NCBI GenBank assembly: GCA_963676345.2
Contig: CAXXTS010000001.1
Coordinates: 682,001-746,000 of the forward strand
Source of the DNA: G963665925 sp963676345
Lineage (GTDB): Bacteria; Bacillota; Clostridia; Peptostreptococcales; Acidaminobacteraceae
DNA: 64,000 nt
Direction: 5' to 3'
Below are positions 24,616 through 32,923 of this stretch, piece by piece (the stretch's first letter is position 1; every line of letters begins with the position of its first letter). The notes under the pieces are model-generated. The model had not been told where the DNA came from. It searched no databases and saw only the letters and a list, made by a program, of their open reading frames with translations. The translations under genes were made by a program, and so were the position numbers.

Positions 24616-25974
24616 CTATAAAATTCGGCCTTTGTATCCATGTTTAAAACAAGCTATACAAATTTCATCACCCATTGTTTCGTAAATATCCTCTGTGCTT
24701 AAAAATGTCAAAGAATCTGCACCTATTTTACAACAAATTTCTTCAACCGAAAACATACTTGCTGGTAGCTGTGTTTGTCTGCCCGTATCCACCCCTTTAG
24801 TACAAGGGCTGCACACAGGCGGCGCTGCAATGCAAACGTGCACTGACTGCGCACCAGCTTCCCGAAGCATTGAAACAATATGGTGCATTGTATGGCCTCT
24901 TACGAGGGTATCATCCACAACAACAACCCGCTTATTATAGATCACACTTTTTTGAAGCTGCAATTTAAGCGCAACACATCTTTTCCGTTCTGCTTCCGTA
25001 GGCTGAATGAAACTGCGTCCACTATGGCGTGTTTTCAGCAGTCCAAATTCGAGTGGCAACGAACTATACTGCGAAAATCCAAGCGCAGCTGAAAGACCCG
25101 ATTGGGGCACAGCAACCACAACATCAGCATTGTTATGATTTAGTTCAGACCGCCTTACAAGCTGTCTTCCAAATTGCTTTCGCAGCTCATAATATGAAAG
25201 GTCTCTATATAAACTGTCCTCTCTACTGAAATACATGCCTTCAAATGCACAAAAGCGTTTACAGTATGTTGTTTTAATACGCTCAATAATTTTACCCTTT
25301 TCGACAACCACCACACAACCGGGCTCGACCTCTTCTAATAGGCCGCTGAATGAGTTTCCAAATGCACACGTCTCAGAAGCAATGCGTACTTCAAACCCTT
25401 CATTATTTTGCTCCGAACACAGGAACAAGGGTCTGGCACCACTTGCATCTCGAAATGCATATACCCTATCCTTAAACATTGCAACTGCTGAAAACGCTTC
25501 ACCCTCAAGTGAGCGCGTCAGACTATATACCGCTTGATGCAAGTCTGAGGTACCCTTTAGGAATGACACAAAGCGCCTCAAAAGTGTTTCTGTATCTGAA
25601 AGGCTTCCCTCGGCCTGTATTTGACCATTGAAGGCTATTGAGATTTCACTTTGTTCATCGCTGCATGGCTGTATAAACTCAAAATTTTGTCCGCCAGATG
25701 TACCATACCGCACATGTCCAATTGAAGCACTTGTTTTCAGTTCATATAGCTCTGATGTCATTTCATCATAAAGTCTATTGACCACACCAAATGCTTTCAC
25801 AACTTTATTTTTTTTAAGTGATTCATCATAAAACGCCATGCCAGCACCGTCTTCACCCCGGTGCTGAAGTCTTTGCAGTCCTTCTAGCACACACTCAGCA
25901 TGCATCACCCAGTTTGAGGTACTTCTAGCAAATACACCACAGGCTTCCTTGAGTTCATTTACTGAACTGTTCAT
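24616..25974 (-). CDS. purF: Amidophosphoribosyltransferase (PurF) in the thiamine operon
   Basis: 452 residues. PurF makes phosphoribosylamine from PRPP and glutamine, the first step towards purines and also towards AIR, the ThiC substrate. A short propeptide (MNSSVNELKEA) precedes the catalytic Cys of CGVF. The glutaminase domain shows LQRLQHRGEDGAG and GHVRYGTSG; the PRPP site is VVVVDDTLVRGHT. Iron-sulfur ligands of the Bacillus-type enzyme are kept: CAFEGMYF, CSPC and the C-terminal CIAC. It starts 14 bases after thiC and so shares its TPP riboswitch. No other purine gene is nearby, which suggests a dedicated copy for thiamine synthesis. GGAG is 11 bases from the ATG, a long spacing. Confidence 0.93.
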   Translation of the reverse strand: MNSSVNELKEACGVFARSTSNWVMHAECVLEGLQRLQHRGEDGAGMAFYDESLKKNKVVKAFGVVNRLYDEMTSELYELKTSASIGHVRYGTSGGQNFEFIQPCSDEQSEISIAFNGQIQAEGSLSDTETLLRRFVSFLKGTSDLHQAVYSLTRSLEGEAFSAVAMFKDRVYAFRDASGARPLFLCSEQNNEGFEVRIASETCAFGNSFSGLLEEVEPGCVVVVEKGKIIERIKTTYCKRFCAFEGMYFSREDSLYRDLSYYELRKQFGRQLVRRSELNHNNADVVVAVPQSGLSAALGFSQYSSLPLEFGLLKTRHSGRSFIQPTEAERKRCVALKLQLQKSVIYNKRVVVVDDTLVRGHTMHHIVSMLREAGAQSVHVCIAAPPVCSPCTKGVDTGRQTQLPASMFSVEEICCKIGADSLTFLSTEDIYETMGDEICIACFKHGYKGRIL

Positions 25975-25988
25975 AACAGCCGTGACTC

Positions 25989-27302
25989 CTATACCGTGTC
26001 TTCTCTTAAAATATTGATATCTTTGCCTTCCAGCACTTTATTCATATTCCGCATAGAGCACATTTTCCCGCACATTGTACATGAATCCTCATGTTCTGGC
26101 ATAGATTCTTCTCTATAACGCTTTGGCTTCTCTGGTTCAAGTGCCAGGCTGAACATTTCCTTCCAGTCCAGTTTTTGCCTTGCAGCACTCATTTTGTTAT
26201 CCCATTCTTTTGCACCATGAACGCCCTTTGCAATGTCCCCTGCATGCGCGGCAATTTTAGAAGCGACAATGCCTTCTTTCATATCATCTAGATTAGGCAA
26301 GCGCAGGTGTTCAGCTGGCGTTACATAGCATAAGAAGTCCGCACCATGACTCGCTGCAATGGCACCACCGATTGCACTTGTAATATGATCGTATCCTGGA
26401 GCAACATCTGTAACGATTGGACCAAGAACATAGAAGGGTGCGCCATGGCAAAGTTTCTTTTCTAAAAGCATATTGGCTTCAATTTCATTAATAGCCATAT
26501 GTCCTGGTCCTTCAATCATAACCTGAACATGTTTTTCCCATGCAAGTTTTGTAAGTTCGCCTAGTACCATCAATTCTTTAATTTGGCTTGCATCTGTCGC
26601 ATCGTGGATGCTCCCTGGGCGACATGCATCGCCAAGTGAAAGTGTCACATCATACTCTGCGCAGATATCAAGAAGCTCGTCGTAGTACTCATAGAATGGA
26701 TTTTCGTTTCCTGTCAGTTCCATCCACGCATACATGAGCGACCCGCCTCTTGAAACAATGTGGTTCAGACGTGGATTGCGCTTAAACACATCCATTGTTT
26801 CCCTGTTCATACCCGCGTGAATCGTTACAAAATCCACACCATCTTGCGCATGCTTTCTAACGACATTCAGGAACTCGTCTGATGTAATTTCAGAAAGCTC
26901 TTTATCGTAAAACCCTATTGCATCATAAACTGGAACCGTTCCAATCATCGCAGGTGATTTTTCAATAAGAAGTTGTCTAAACTCCTGTGTCTTGCCGTAT
27001 GAACTTAAATCCATAATGGCTTCTACACCCATATCTATCGCAGCTTCAACCTTAGCCATTTCCTTTTCAAAACTTTTGCAGTCTTTTGAAATGCCTAGGT
27101 TAACATTAATTTTTGTTCTAAGCCCTTCACCAACAGCCTCAGGATCTATATTCTTGTGGTTCTTGTTTGATGGAATGATTACTTTTCCTTCTGAGATTTT
27201 CTGTATCAACCAGTCTGTTGATACGTTTTCTTTTTTTGCAACGACTTTCATTGCATCTGTCAAAATCCCTTTACGGGCAGCTTCCATTTGAGTTTTATAC
27301 AT
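25989..27302 (-). CDS. thiC: Phosphomethylpyrimidine synthase ThiC
   Basis: About 437 residues. This radical-SAM enzyme converts aminoimidazole ribotide (AIR) to hydroxymethylpyrimidine phosphate for thiamine. Typical blocks are EAIMDLSSYGKTQEFRQ, FVTIHAGMNRETMDV, NHIVSRGGSLMYAWM, LSLGDACRPGSIHDATD, MIEGPGHMAINEI and DVAPGYDHITSAIGGA. The iron-sulfur motif near the C-terminus is CTMCGKMCSM, the clostridial form. The ATG at 27302 (MYKTQMEAA) has GAGGAGG six bases upstream; a longer reading from 27365 would run into repeat sequence. First gene of a two-gene operon with purF, led by a TPP riboswitch and its terminator. Confidence 0.96.
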   Translation of the reverse strand: MYKTQMEAARKGILTDAMKVVAKKENVSTDWLIQKISEGKVIIPSNKNHKNIDPEAVGEGLRTKINVNLGISKDCKSFEKEMAKVEAAIDMGVEAIMDLSSYGKTQEFRQLLIEKSPAMIGTVPVYDAIGFYDKELSEITSDEFLNVVRKHAQDGVDFVTIHAGMNRETMDVFKRNPRLNHIVSRGGSLMYAWMELTGNENPFYEYYDELLDICAEYDVTLSLGDACRPGSIHDATDASQIKELMVLGELTKLAWEKHVQVMIEGPGHMAINEIEANMLLEKKLCHGAPFYVLGPIVTDVAPGYDHITSAIGGAIAASHGADFLCYVTPAEHLRLPNLDDMKEGIVASKIAAHAGDIAKGVHGAKEWDNKMSAARQKLDWKEMFSLALEPEKPKRYREESMPEHEDSCTMCGKMCSMRNMNKVLEGKDINILREDTV

Positions 27303-27389
27303 CTTCATCCTCCTCAACGAGTGAGTCTGGGATGTGCCGAAACGGTCGGTTATGGGCATGTACATTTTTTACAAGGATAAGAAAGACCA

Positions 27390-27553
27390 GCGCCATATCG
27401 TACACGGCAACCTCCGATTGCCCATGTCGCGGGACGCGCCATATCGTACAGGGCAATCTCCGATTGCCCATGTCGCGGGACGCGCCATATACGATTTCAG
27501 CTATAAGCTGTCAGCTCTGTGCAAGCACAGCTGACAGCTTATAACTGAAATCG
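27390..27553. repeat. Tandem 46-bp repeats and a long hairpin inserted in the thiC leader
   Basis: Two 46-bp copies (27390-27435, 27436-27481) and the start of a third begin GCGCCATATCGTACA. Each carries a hairpin, perfect in the second copy: GGGCAATC-tcc-GATTGCCC. A 62-base near-perfect hairpin follows (27492-27553, arms starting CGATTTCAG and ending CTGAAATCG). The block sits between the riboswitch terminator and the thiC start. Confidence 0.75.
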
Positions 27554-27575
27554 TGCATTTCTTTGTCCTTATCGT

Positions 27576-27608
27576 AAAAAAAAGTACATGCCCATAGAGA
27601 GCATGCAC
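27576..27608 (-). terminator. Riboswitch-controlled terminator upstream of thiC
   Basis: On the minus strand GTGCATGC and GCATGTAC (one G-T pair, 8-base loop) are followed by eight T, 28 bases after the TPP aptamer. Position and form fit transcription attenuation. Confidence 0.8.
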
Positions 27609-27635
27609 GATAGTCACAAAATTTGTGATTAACAT

Positions 27636-27722
27636 GAAAAGATCCCTACGCAGGCATTATCCAGACAGGTTCTTTGGGTCAGAAATACACATTTCTATCT
27701 CAGCCCGTTTCCGGGCTCCCCA
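27636..27722 (-). ncRNA. TPP riboswitch (THI element)
   Basis: On the minus strand the conserved TPP aptamer blocks occur in order: GGGGAGCCCG, GGGCTGAGA, GACCCAAAGAACCTG and TGGATAATGCCTGCGTAGGGA. It precedes thiC-purF and a terminator hairpin, so bound thiamine pyrophosphate should stop transcription. Confidence 0.97.
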
Positions 27723-27760
27723 CTTTTCAACTAACTTATTTAACTGTTGTTACGGTACTC

Positions 27761-27789
27761 ATTATAGCGACTTATACACTCTTTGTAAA
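27761..27789 (-). promoter_or_regulatory. Promoter of the thiC-purF operon
   Basis: TTTACA (27784-27789), 17-base spacer, TATAAT (27761-27766) on the minus strand, about 40 bases upstream of the riboswitch. Confidence 0.85.
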
Positions 27790-27812
27790 GGCCATTATTT
27801 TTTACAAGTAGG

Positions 27813-28850
27813 CTAGTTCAATTTACTGCGGAGCTTGTCTAAGCTTCCATTTCCTGTTACAGGACGTCCCAGTATCATGTACATAAAATTCAGCGCAAGG
27901 ATATCCTCTGGATGTGTAAATGTTTCTGGAATTTCTCCGAAAATCATTTGTGCTTTTTCAAGGGTGGCAAGCGGTGTTGCCATGTACCCCGCCAAATCCG
28001 GAATTTCTTGTGTATATGTGTTTTCAGATGAAGACGCTGCCAAATGAACTTCTCCATTTTCAGCTACTTCTACACGCACCATTAAATCCTTAAGGGTGGT
28101 TTGATCAACGATAAACGTGAGTGGTAGCCAAAAAACTTGTGTCTTGTCTTCTATGCCTTTTCTACTGTCCCTATAAACAAAAGGTTTGTTAATACCAGGG
28201 CGTATGAGGATAGAACGCATCATGTCCTTTGGAAGCACAACCCCTTCTACTGGCTCATAAGTAAGACTGGTTGCCAGTTCACTTAAAACATCAGGGTTTT
28301 GACTTAAATACAGCCTGAAAAACGCTTGAATAAGTTCGGCTTTCAAATCGTCCTTATGCAGTGCTAACTGCTGCTCATCAATTACAATTGCCTGCCTACT
28401 CACAAACACGCCTGGTAATCCGGACTGACTTCCGATTTTTACAATGTGAATACTATCATCAAACTCAACACCATACTGCTTAAAAGCATCTTCAAACTCC
28501 ATTGTAATCTTAATGATTTTTTCACGTTCACTTTGTGTCCAGGGCTTAATCAAGTCTTTCGCAGCCACCTGACTCTGCTCTGTACTGTCATACAAATAAA
28601 ATGCAGCCTCATGATCAGTAAGACTGTTTATGTAGCTCTCCTCACCAGTCAAATAGTACTCAGCCTTGTCTTCTTCTGGAAAACTCAGTCTGTCACTCAA
28701 ATCAATAAGCTCCTCTATTCGTTGACTGGTCTTTACATTTGTACTCGCCGTGCCTGTACCGCTCTGTTCAGGCTCTGTACTGCTGCACCCAGCTAAAGGT
28801 ACAGACATCATAGCAATAATCAGACCACGTGCAATCCATTTTTTTAACAA
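27813..28850 (-). CDS. Lipoprotein of unknown function
   Basis: About 345 residues. A lipoprotein signal is clear (KKWIARGLIIAMMSVPLAGC, lipobox LAGC), so the mature protein is membrane-anchored outside the cell. After a Ser/Thr-rich linker the sequence is acidic and mostly helical at first, then beta-rich (VFWLPLTFIVDQTTLKDLMVRVEVAENGEV). I recognise no family; a segment LKAELIQAFFRLYLSQNPD recalls a metallopeptidase helix but lacks HExxH. The TTG at 28850 with AAGGTGG seven to eight bases upstream is preferred to the GTG at 28862. Monocistronic between thiC and the korAB promoter. Confidence 0.7.
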   Translation of the reverse strand: MLKKWIARGLIIAMMSVPLAGCSSTEPEQSGTGTASTNVKTSQRIEELIDLSDRLSFPEEDKAEYYLTGEESYINSLTDHEAAFYLYDSTEQSQVAAKDLIKPWTQSEREKIIKITMEFEDAFKQYGVEFDDSIHIVKIGSQSGLPGVFVSRQAIVIDEQQLALHKDDLKAELIQAFFRLYLSQNPDVLSELATSLTYEPVEGVVLPKDMMRSILIRPGINKPFVYRDSRKGIEDKTQVFWLPLTFIVDQTTLKDLMVRVEVAENGEVHLAASSSENTYTQEIPDLAGYMATPLATLEKAQMIFGEIPETFTHPEDILALNFMYMILGRPVTGNGSLDKLRSKLN

Positions 28851-29017
28851 TACGCACACCACCTTCGCCCTAGTTATAAGTTCTAGGGTCTATATTCTCT
28901 TATATTTAGATTTTAGAATAATCCCCAAGTCTTGGCAAGCAATCGTTTAAGATTCCCTAAAATCGGCTATATATTATCAATGAGTTCCAATCAATAATGT
29001 TATTTTTTAGAAATAGA

Positions 29018-29046
29018 CTTTCTTTTCTACACCATTTTGGTATACT
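29018..29046 (+). promoter_or_regulatory. Promoter of korAB
   Basis: TATACT at 29041-29046 preceded by TG one base upstream (TTTGGTATACT), an extended -10 element; the -35 region (TTTCTT) is weak. Confidence 0.5.
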
Positions 29047-29091
29047 TATAACAACACAACTTTTAACCACAATTATAAAGAGGTGAATCGT

Positions 29092-30777
29092 ATGACACGA
29101 AATATTTTAATTGGCGGGGCTGCTGGACATGGTCTAAACACCCTAGCCTATTTCATAACACATACACTCAGGGAACACGGGCAGCATATTCATACCATGA
29201 AGGACTACATGTCTCGTGTCCGTGGTGGAGCAAACTTTATTCAAATACGCTTTGGTAAAGAACCCGTACTCAGCCATGATCCTGAGGTTGATCTTTTGCT
29301 TGCACTCAATCAGGAAGCTGTCAACTTACATGCTGACAAGCTTAAAGACGATGGACTGTTAATCTGTCCTTCCGATATAGAGTGTACGCATGATAATACG
29401 CTCTCAATTCCCTACAAGGACATTGGAGTCCAAACAAAAAACCCTAGAGGGATTTCAGCCATGGCTGCCGGTGCCCTAATAAAAACACTCGGGCTAAGCG
29501 AAGATGCACTTAAACATATAGCTCTGCCCATGTGGAAAGCTGAACTAAAGGAAAAAAATCATTCAAGTGCCAAAATGGCTTATAAATATGCAAAAGAATA
29601 TTTCAAACTTGAAACGGCATCCACATCAAATGAAATGCTATATATGAACGGCAATCAAGCCATTGCACTCGGCGCCCTTGCCGGCGGGCTTGATTTCTAC
29701 GCGGCTTATCCGATGGCTCCTTCAACAGGCATTATGAAAACACTGAGTCAATTTGAAAAGCGCGCTGGCATACTGGTTGATCAAGCAGAAGATGAAATCG
29801 CTGCAATCAACACCATCATTGGAGCTTCTGCTACAGGTGCACGTTCAATGACAGGCTCCTCTGGCGGCGGATTTTCCCTTATGGTCGAAGCCTTAGGATT
29901 TGCAGGCATAGGTGAAGTCCCTGTCGTTATAGTTGATGTGCAGCGCCCCGGACCAGCAACTGGCCTGCCAACGCGTACTGAGCAAAGTGATTTGAGCTTC
30001 GTTCTCTCTGCATCACAAGGGGAAATGCCCCGCATGGTAATTGCAGTAAAGGATGTTCAAGATGCATTCTATCAGGCTGCAAGAGCCCTTAATATTGCCG
30101 AGGCCTACCGTATTCCTGTTATTTTATTGAGTGATCAATATTTGGCGGATATGGCACAAACTTTTCCTAATCCAGATTTAGACAATATTCAAATCGTCCA
30201 CCATCTGGACAATCAGAAAAATTCTAATGAACTATTTAAAATGTATGATTTATCTGAATCACTGACGCCAAGAATGATCCCAGGACTGTCTGGAACAACC
30301 CTGACACTGGTTGACAGTCACGAACACGATCAGCAGGGACACATTACCGAAGACGCTGAATTGCGTACAGAAATGATGCACCGCAGAATGCACAAACTGG
30401 ATTTTCTAAAAAAAGAAGTCCTGGAACCTGAATATTTTGGTCAAAGTGCAGCAGAAACCATTCTCATTGGTTGGGGCTCCATGCGCGGCGCACTAAAGGA
30501 AGCTGTTTCAGAACTTGAAGAAAAAGGTCACAGTGTTGGCGCACTTGTATTTGGAGACATATACCCGCTTCCTGAGAAGAAATTGCTCTCCTACTCTAAA
30601 ACTGCAAGAACACTGATTAATGTTGAAATGAATTATACTGGTCAGCTCGCTAAACTCATACGCATGGAAACAGGCATAAAAATGAATCATAGCATCTTGA
30701 AATTTGACGGAAGGCAGTTGAACTTTAAAGAAATATCCAGTCGCGTAAAGGAGTTGATGCATCATGACTCAAAATAA
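29092..30777 (+). CDS. korA: 2-oxoacid:ferredoxin oxidoreductase, fused gamma-alpha subunit
   Basis: 561 residues. With the beta subunit it decarboxylates a 2-oxoacid (2-oxoglutarate or a branched/other oxoacid) to acyl-CoA and reduces ferredoxin. The N-terminal third is the gamma domain (ILIGGAAGHGLNTLAYFI, YMSRVRGGANFIQIRF); the alpha part starts near residue 180 with NGNQAIALGALAGGLDFYAAYPMAPSTGIM, and shows EDEIAAINTIIGASATGARSMTGSSGGGF and PTRTEQSDL. The ATG at 29092 has GAGGTG upstream. It overlaps korB by 14 bases. No delta (ferredoxin) subunit gene follows, so it is the two-subunit form. Exact substrate not determinable. Confidence 0.9.
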   Translation: MTRNILIGGAAGHGLNTLAYFITHTLREHGQHIHTMKDYMSRVRGGANFIQIRFGKEPVLSHDPEVDLLLALNQEAVNLHADKLKDDGLLICPSDIECTHDNTLSIPYKDIGVQTKNPRGISAMAAGALIKTLGLSEDALKHIALPMWKAELKEKNHSSAKMAYKYAKEYFKLETASTSNEMLYMNGNQAIALGALAGGLDFYAAYPMAPSTGIMKTLSQFEKRAGILVDQAEDEIAAINTIIGASATGARSMTGSSGGGFSLMVEALGFAGIGEVPVVIVDVQRPGPATGLPTRTEQSDLSFVLSASQGEMPRMVIAVKDVQDAFYQAARALNIAEAYRIPVILLSDQYLADMAQTFPNPDLDNIQIVHHLDNQKNSNELFKMYDLSESLTPRMIPGLSGTTLTLVDSHEHDQQGHITEDAELRTEMMHRRMHKLDFLKKEVLEPEYFGQSAAETILIGWGSMRGALKEAVSELEEKGHSVGALVFGDIYPLPEKKLLSYSKTARTLINVEMNYTGQLAKLIRMETGIKMNHSILKFDGRQLNFKEISSRVKELMHHDSK

Positions 30778-31621
30778 ATTTGACAACAAAGTTGAAAACA
30801 CTTGGTGCCCAGGTTGTGGGAACTTTGGCATCCAATCTGCACTCAAAACTGCACTTACAGAGTTAGGTCTTAACCCTGAAGATGTTCTGCTTGTTTCAGG
30901 TATCGGCCAAGCGGCTAAAATGCCCCACTACATCCATGCAAATGGTTTGAATGGCCTGCATGGTCGCGGATTACCTCTCGCCTTTGGTGCCTATGTTGCC
31001 AATCCTGATCTGAAAATATTCTTATCTACAGGAGATGGCGATGCATACGGCGAAGGTGGAAACCATCTCATACATGCCATCAGAAGAAATCCTAACATTG
31101 TGCACATGGTACACAATAACCAGGTTTATGGTCTAACAAAAGGACAAGCATCTCCTACAACTGCAAAGGGACAAGTTACAAGCCTCCAGCAAACTGGCGT
31201 GCGTCTGAATCCGCTTAACCCAATCGCCATGGCAATTTCACTTGGTGCAAGCTTTATAGCCCGTTCTTTTGCTGGCGATCAAGCCCATTTAGCAGAGATG
31301 ATTAAAGAAGCGACTAATCATAATGGCTATGCTCTAATAGACATTCTACAGCCCTGCGTCACTTTTAATAAAGTGAATACCTATAAGTGGTACAAGGACA
31401 GAATTTATACTTTAGAAGCGACCTATGATCCATCCAGTATTACCGCTGCCTTTGCAAAATCTCTCGAGTGGGGAGATGATGGTATTCCTGTTGGTGTTTT
31501 GTATAAAAATGAACAGCCAGAATTCCTCGAACGCGTTGATCATTTGAAAAGTCTTAAACCTTTAGCTAAGCGAAATAGATCACCTCATGATGTTCGAGAG
31601 ATTCTAAACGTATTCAAATAG
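30764..31621 (+). CDS. korB: 2-oxoacid:ferredoxin oxidoreductase, beta subunit
   Basis: 285 residues. It carries the thiamine pyrophosphate and an iron-sulfur cluster. Seen are the cluster cysteines in NTWCPGCGNFGI and QPCVTFN, the TPP/Mg motif GDGDAYGEGGNHLIHAIRRN followed by HNNQVYGLTKGQASPTT, and GIGQAAKMPHYIHANGLNGLHGRGLP. These match the KorB/2-oxoglutarate group. Translationally coupled to korA, it ends before a strong terminator. It probably supplies reduced ferredoxin during amino-acid fermentation; that role is inferred. Confidence 0.92.
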   Translation: MTQNKFDNKVENTWCPGCGNFGIQSALKTALTELGLNPEDVLLVSGIGQAAKMPHYIHANGLNGLHGRGLPLAFGAYVANPDLKIFLSTGDGDAYGEGGNHLIHAIRRNPNIVHMVHNNQVYGLTKGQASPTTAKGQVTSLQQTGVRLNPLNPIAMAISLGASFIARSFAGDQAHLAEMIKEATNHNGYALIDILQPCVTFNKVNTYKWYKDRIYTLEATYDPSSITAAFAKSLEWGDDGIPVGVLYKNEQPEFLERVDHLKSLKPLAKRNRSPHDVREILNVFK

Positions 31622-31654
31622 TTCTAAACACCTGTTGTTTCATTGTCTAGACAT

Positions 31655-31688
31655 AAATCCTGCGATACACACATCGCAGGATTTTTTT
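31655..31688 (+). terminator. Intrinsic terminator of korAB
   Basis: AAATCCTGCGAT and ATCGCAGGATTT with a 6-base loop, then a run of T. Confidence 0.92.
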
Positions 31689-31689
31689 A

Positions 31690-31717
31690 TTGCGTGTTTG
31701 ATATTTTTTGTTATAAT
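31690..31717 (+). promoter_or_regulatory. Promoter of the ArsR-type regulator gene
   Basis: TTGCGT (31690-31695), 16-base spacer, TATAAT (31712-31717). Confidence 0.65.
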
Positions 31718-31769
31718 GAGCATGGGTAATATCAAAATCATACAAAATTCGACATAAAGGGGCAAGGAC

Positions 31770-32816
31770 ATGTTTGGGCTAAAAACAAATTCAGCAATTG
31801 AAATGCTGGCATCTATGGCACGTTATGCCAGACGGGCACAATATGAAGTAACATCAGAAGAAAAAAGGTATCAGCTTGACACTTATATTGAATCATATAT
31901 GGGCCAAATTGATCAAAAGCTACCACGAATCATTCGAAACGAAATCGATAATTTTTTCATTGCCTATCGCGGAATAGAAAAGATTTCCATCCGTCATATT
32001 CACGAAAAAGGCATCCAAACTCCAACAGAGTTCATTAAATTTTTCAGCGCGTTAACACCGGAGCAAATTATTGAAATTGCCGCTTCTGCACTGAGCTTAA
32101 GTACGGATGAAATTAAAAATATCAGTTATCAAAGCCTCTTGATTCAACTCGGACATCTTCCTATTACAGATGATGCAAGTCTTGATGAAGAAGCTCAAAT
32201 GTATTACCACTTTTTCAAATATCCTGAGCTGATGAAACAGCGTCTTGATATATTATTCAAGACATACTACAACAATTTCTTTCAGTATATTGAAAATGCC
32301 GTAATGCTTCACCTTGAAGAAGTCAAAAGTCATCATTCTGACTATGTCAATGATGATCTTGATGCCTATTTCGGCGCACTCTTTAAAAGCTCTGGTCAGA
32401 TTCCTGACAATATGAATGAAGGTACGGCCTATATCAGTTACTTCTACGAACTGGATGCACACACAATCAATGATTCAGGCAATACATTCATCTACGGATT
32501 TGCTCTTGAAAACCGCTTTAATGAGCGCGAGCGCAAAAAGAACACCGAAGAACTCCTTAAGTCATTATCTGATCCCAAGCGAATCGAAATTTTGCGCTTA
32601 ATTGGTAAAAAACGCTGGTACAGCAAGGAACTTGCTGAGTACTTTAATTTGGCTAAAGGAACCATGTCATACCATATTAACAAGCTGCTTAGCATGGGTA
32701 TCATCCGTGAAACATCTGGCGAATTCAACAGGGTTTATTATAATGTCGACGAAGAAAGACTTACCATGCTCTTTGAAGAAGCCTTAGATGATCTATTAAA
32801 TAAAAATGAATTATAG
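31770..32816 (+). CDS. Long regulator with C-terminal ArsR-type winged helix
   Basis: 348 residues. The C-terminal 85 residues are an ArsR-like HTH: SLSDPKRIEILRLIGKKRWYSKELAEYFNLAKGTMSYHINKLLSMGIIRETSGEFNRVYYNVDEERL, a block seen in many Bacillota regulators with a large N-terminal part. The first 260 residues are mostly helical, rich in charged and aromatic residues, and match no domain I know; they may sense a ligand. No metal-binding CxC motif of metalloregulators is present. It has its own promoter and a terminator on each side. AAGGGGCAAGG precedes the ATG. Targets unknown; the RND operon downstream is convergent. Confidence 0.75.
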   Translation: MFGLKTNSAIEMLASMARYARRAQYEVTSEEKRYQLDTYIESYMGQIDQKLPRIIRNEIDNFFIAYRGIEKISIRHIHEKGIQTPTEFIKFFSALTPEQIIEIAASALSLSTDEIKNISYQSLLIQLGHLPITDDASLDEEAQMYYHFFKYPELMKQRLDILFKTYYNNFFQYIENAVMLHLEEVKSHHSDYVNDDLDAYFGALFKSSGQIPDNMNEGTAYISYFYELDAHTINDSGNTFIYGFALENRFNERERKKNTEELLKSLSDPKRIEILRLIGKKRWYSKELAEYFNLAKGTMSYHINKLLSMGIIRETSGEFNRVYYNVDEERLTMLFEEALDDLLNKNEL

Positions 32817-32824
32817 ACATAAAG

Positions 32825-32859
32825 AAAACACACAGACTATTCACAGCCTGTGTGTTTTT
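32825..32859. terminator. Terminator between the ArsR-type gene and the RND operon
   Basis: AAAACACACAG and CTGTGTGTTTTT form an 11-bp stem with a 12-base loop and a T-run on the plus strand, with a shorter T-run on the minus strand. Confidence 0.8.
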
Positions 32860-32923
32860 CGTTTTGAGTCGATTATTATAATAGCCAACTGCTATATTGG
32901 TCAATCACTATAATAGTCAATCC

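Noticed and set aside
27390..27481. CRISPR array
   Set aside because: Two tandem copies with no spacers between them, hairpin content and no cas genes.
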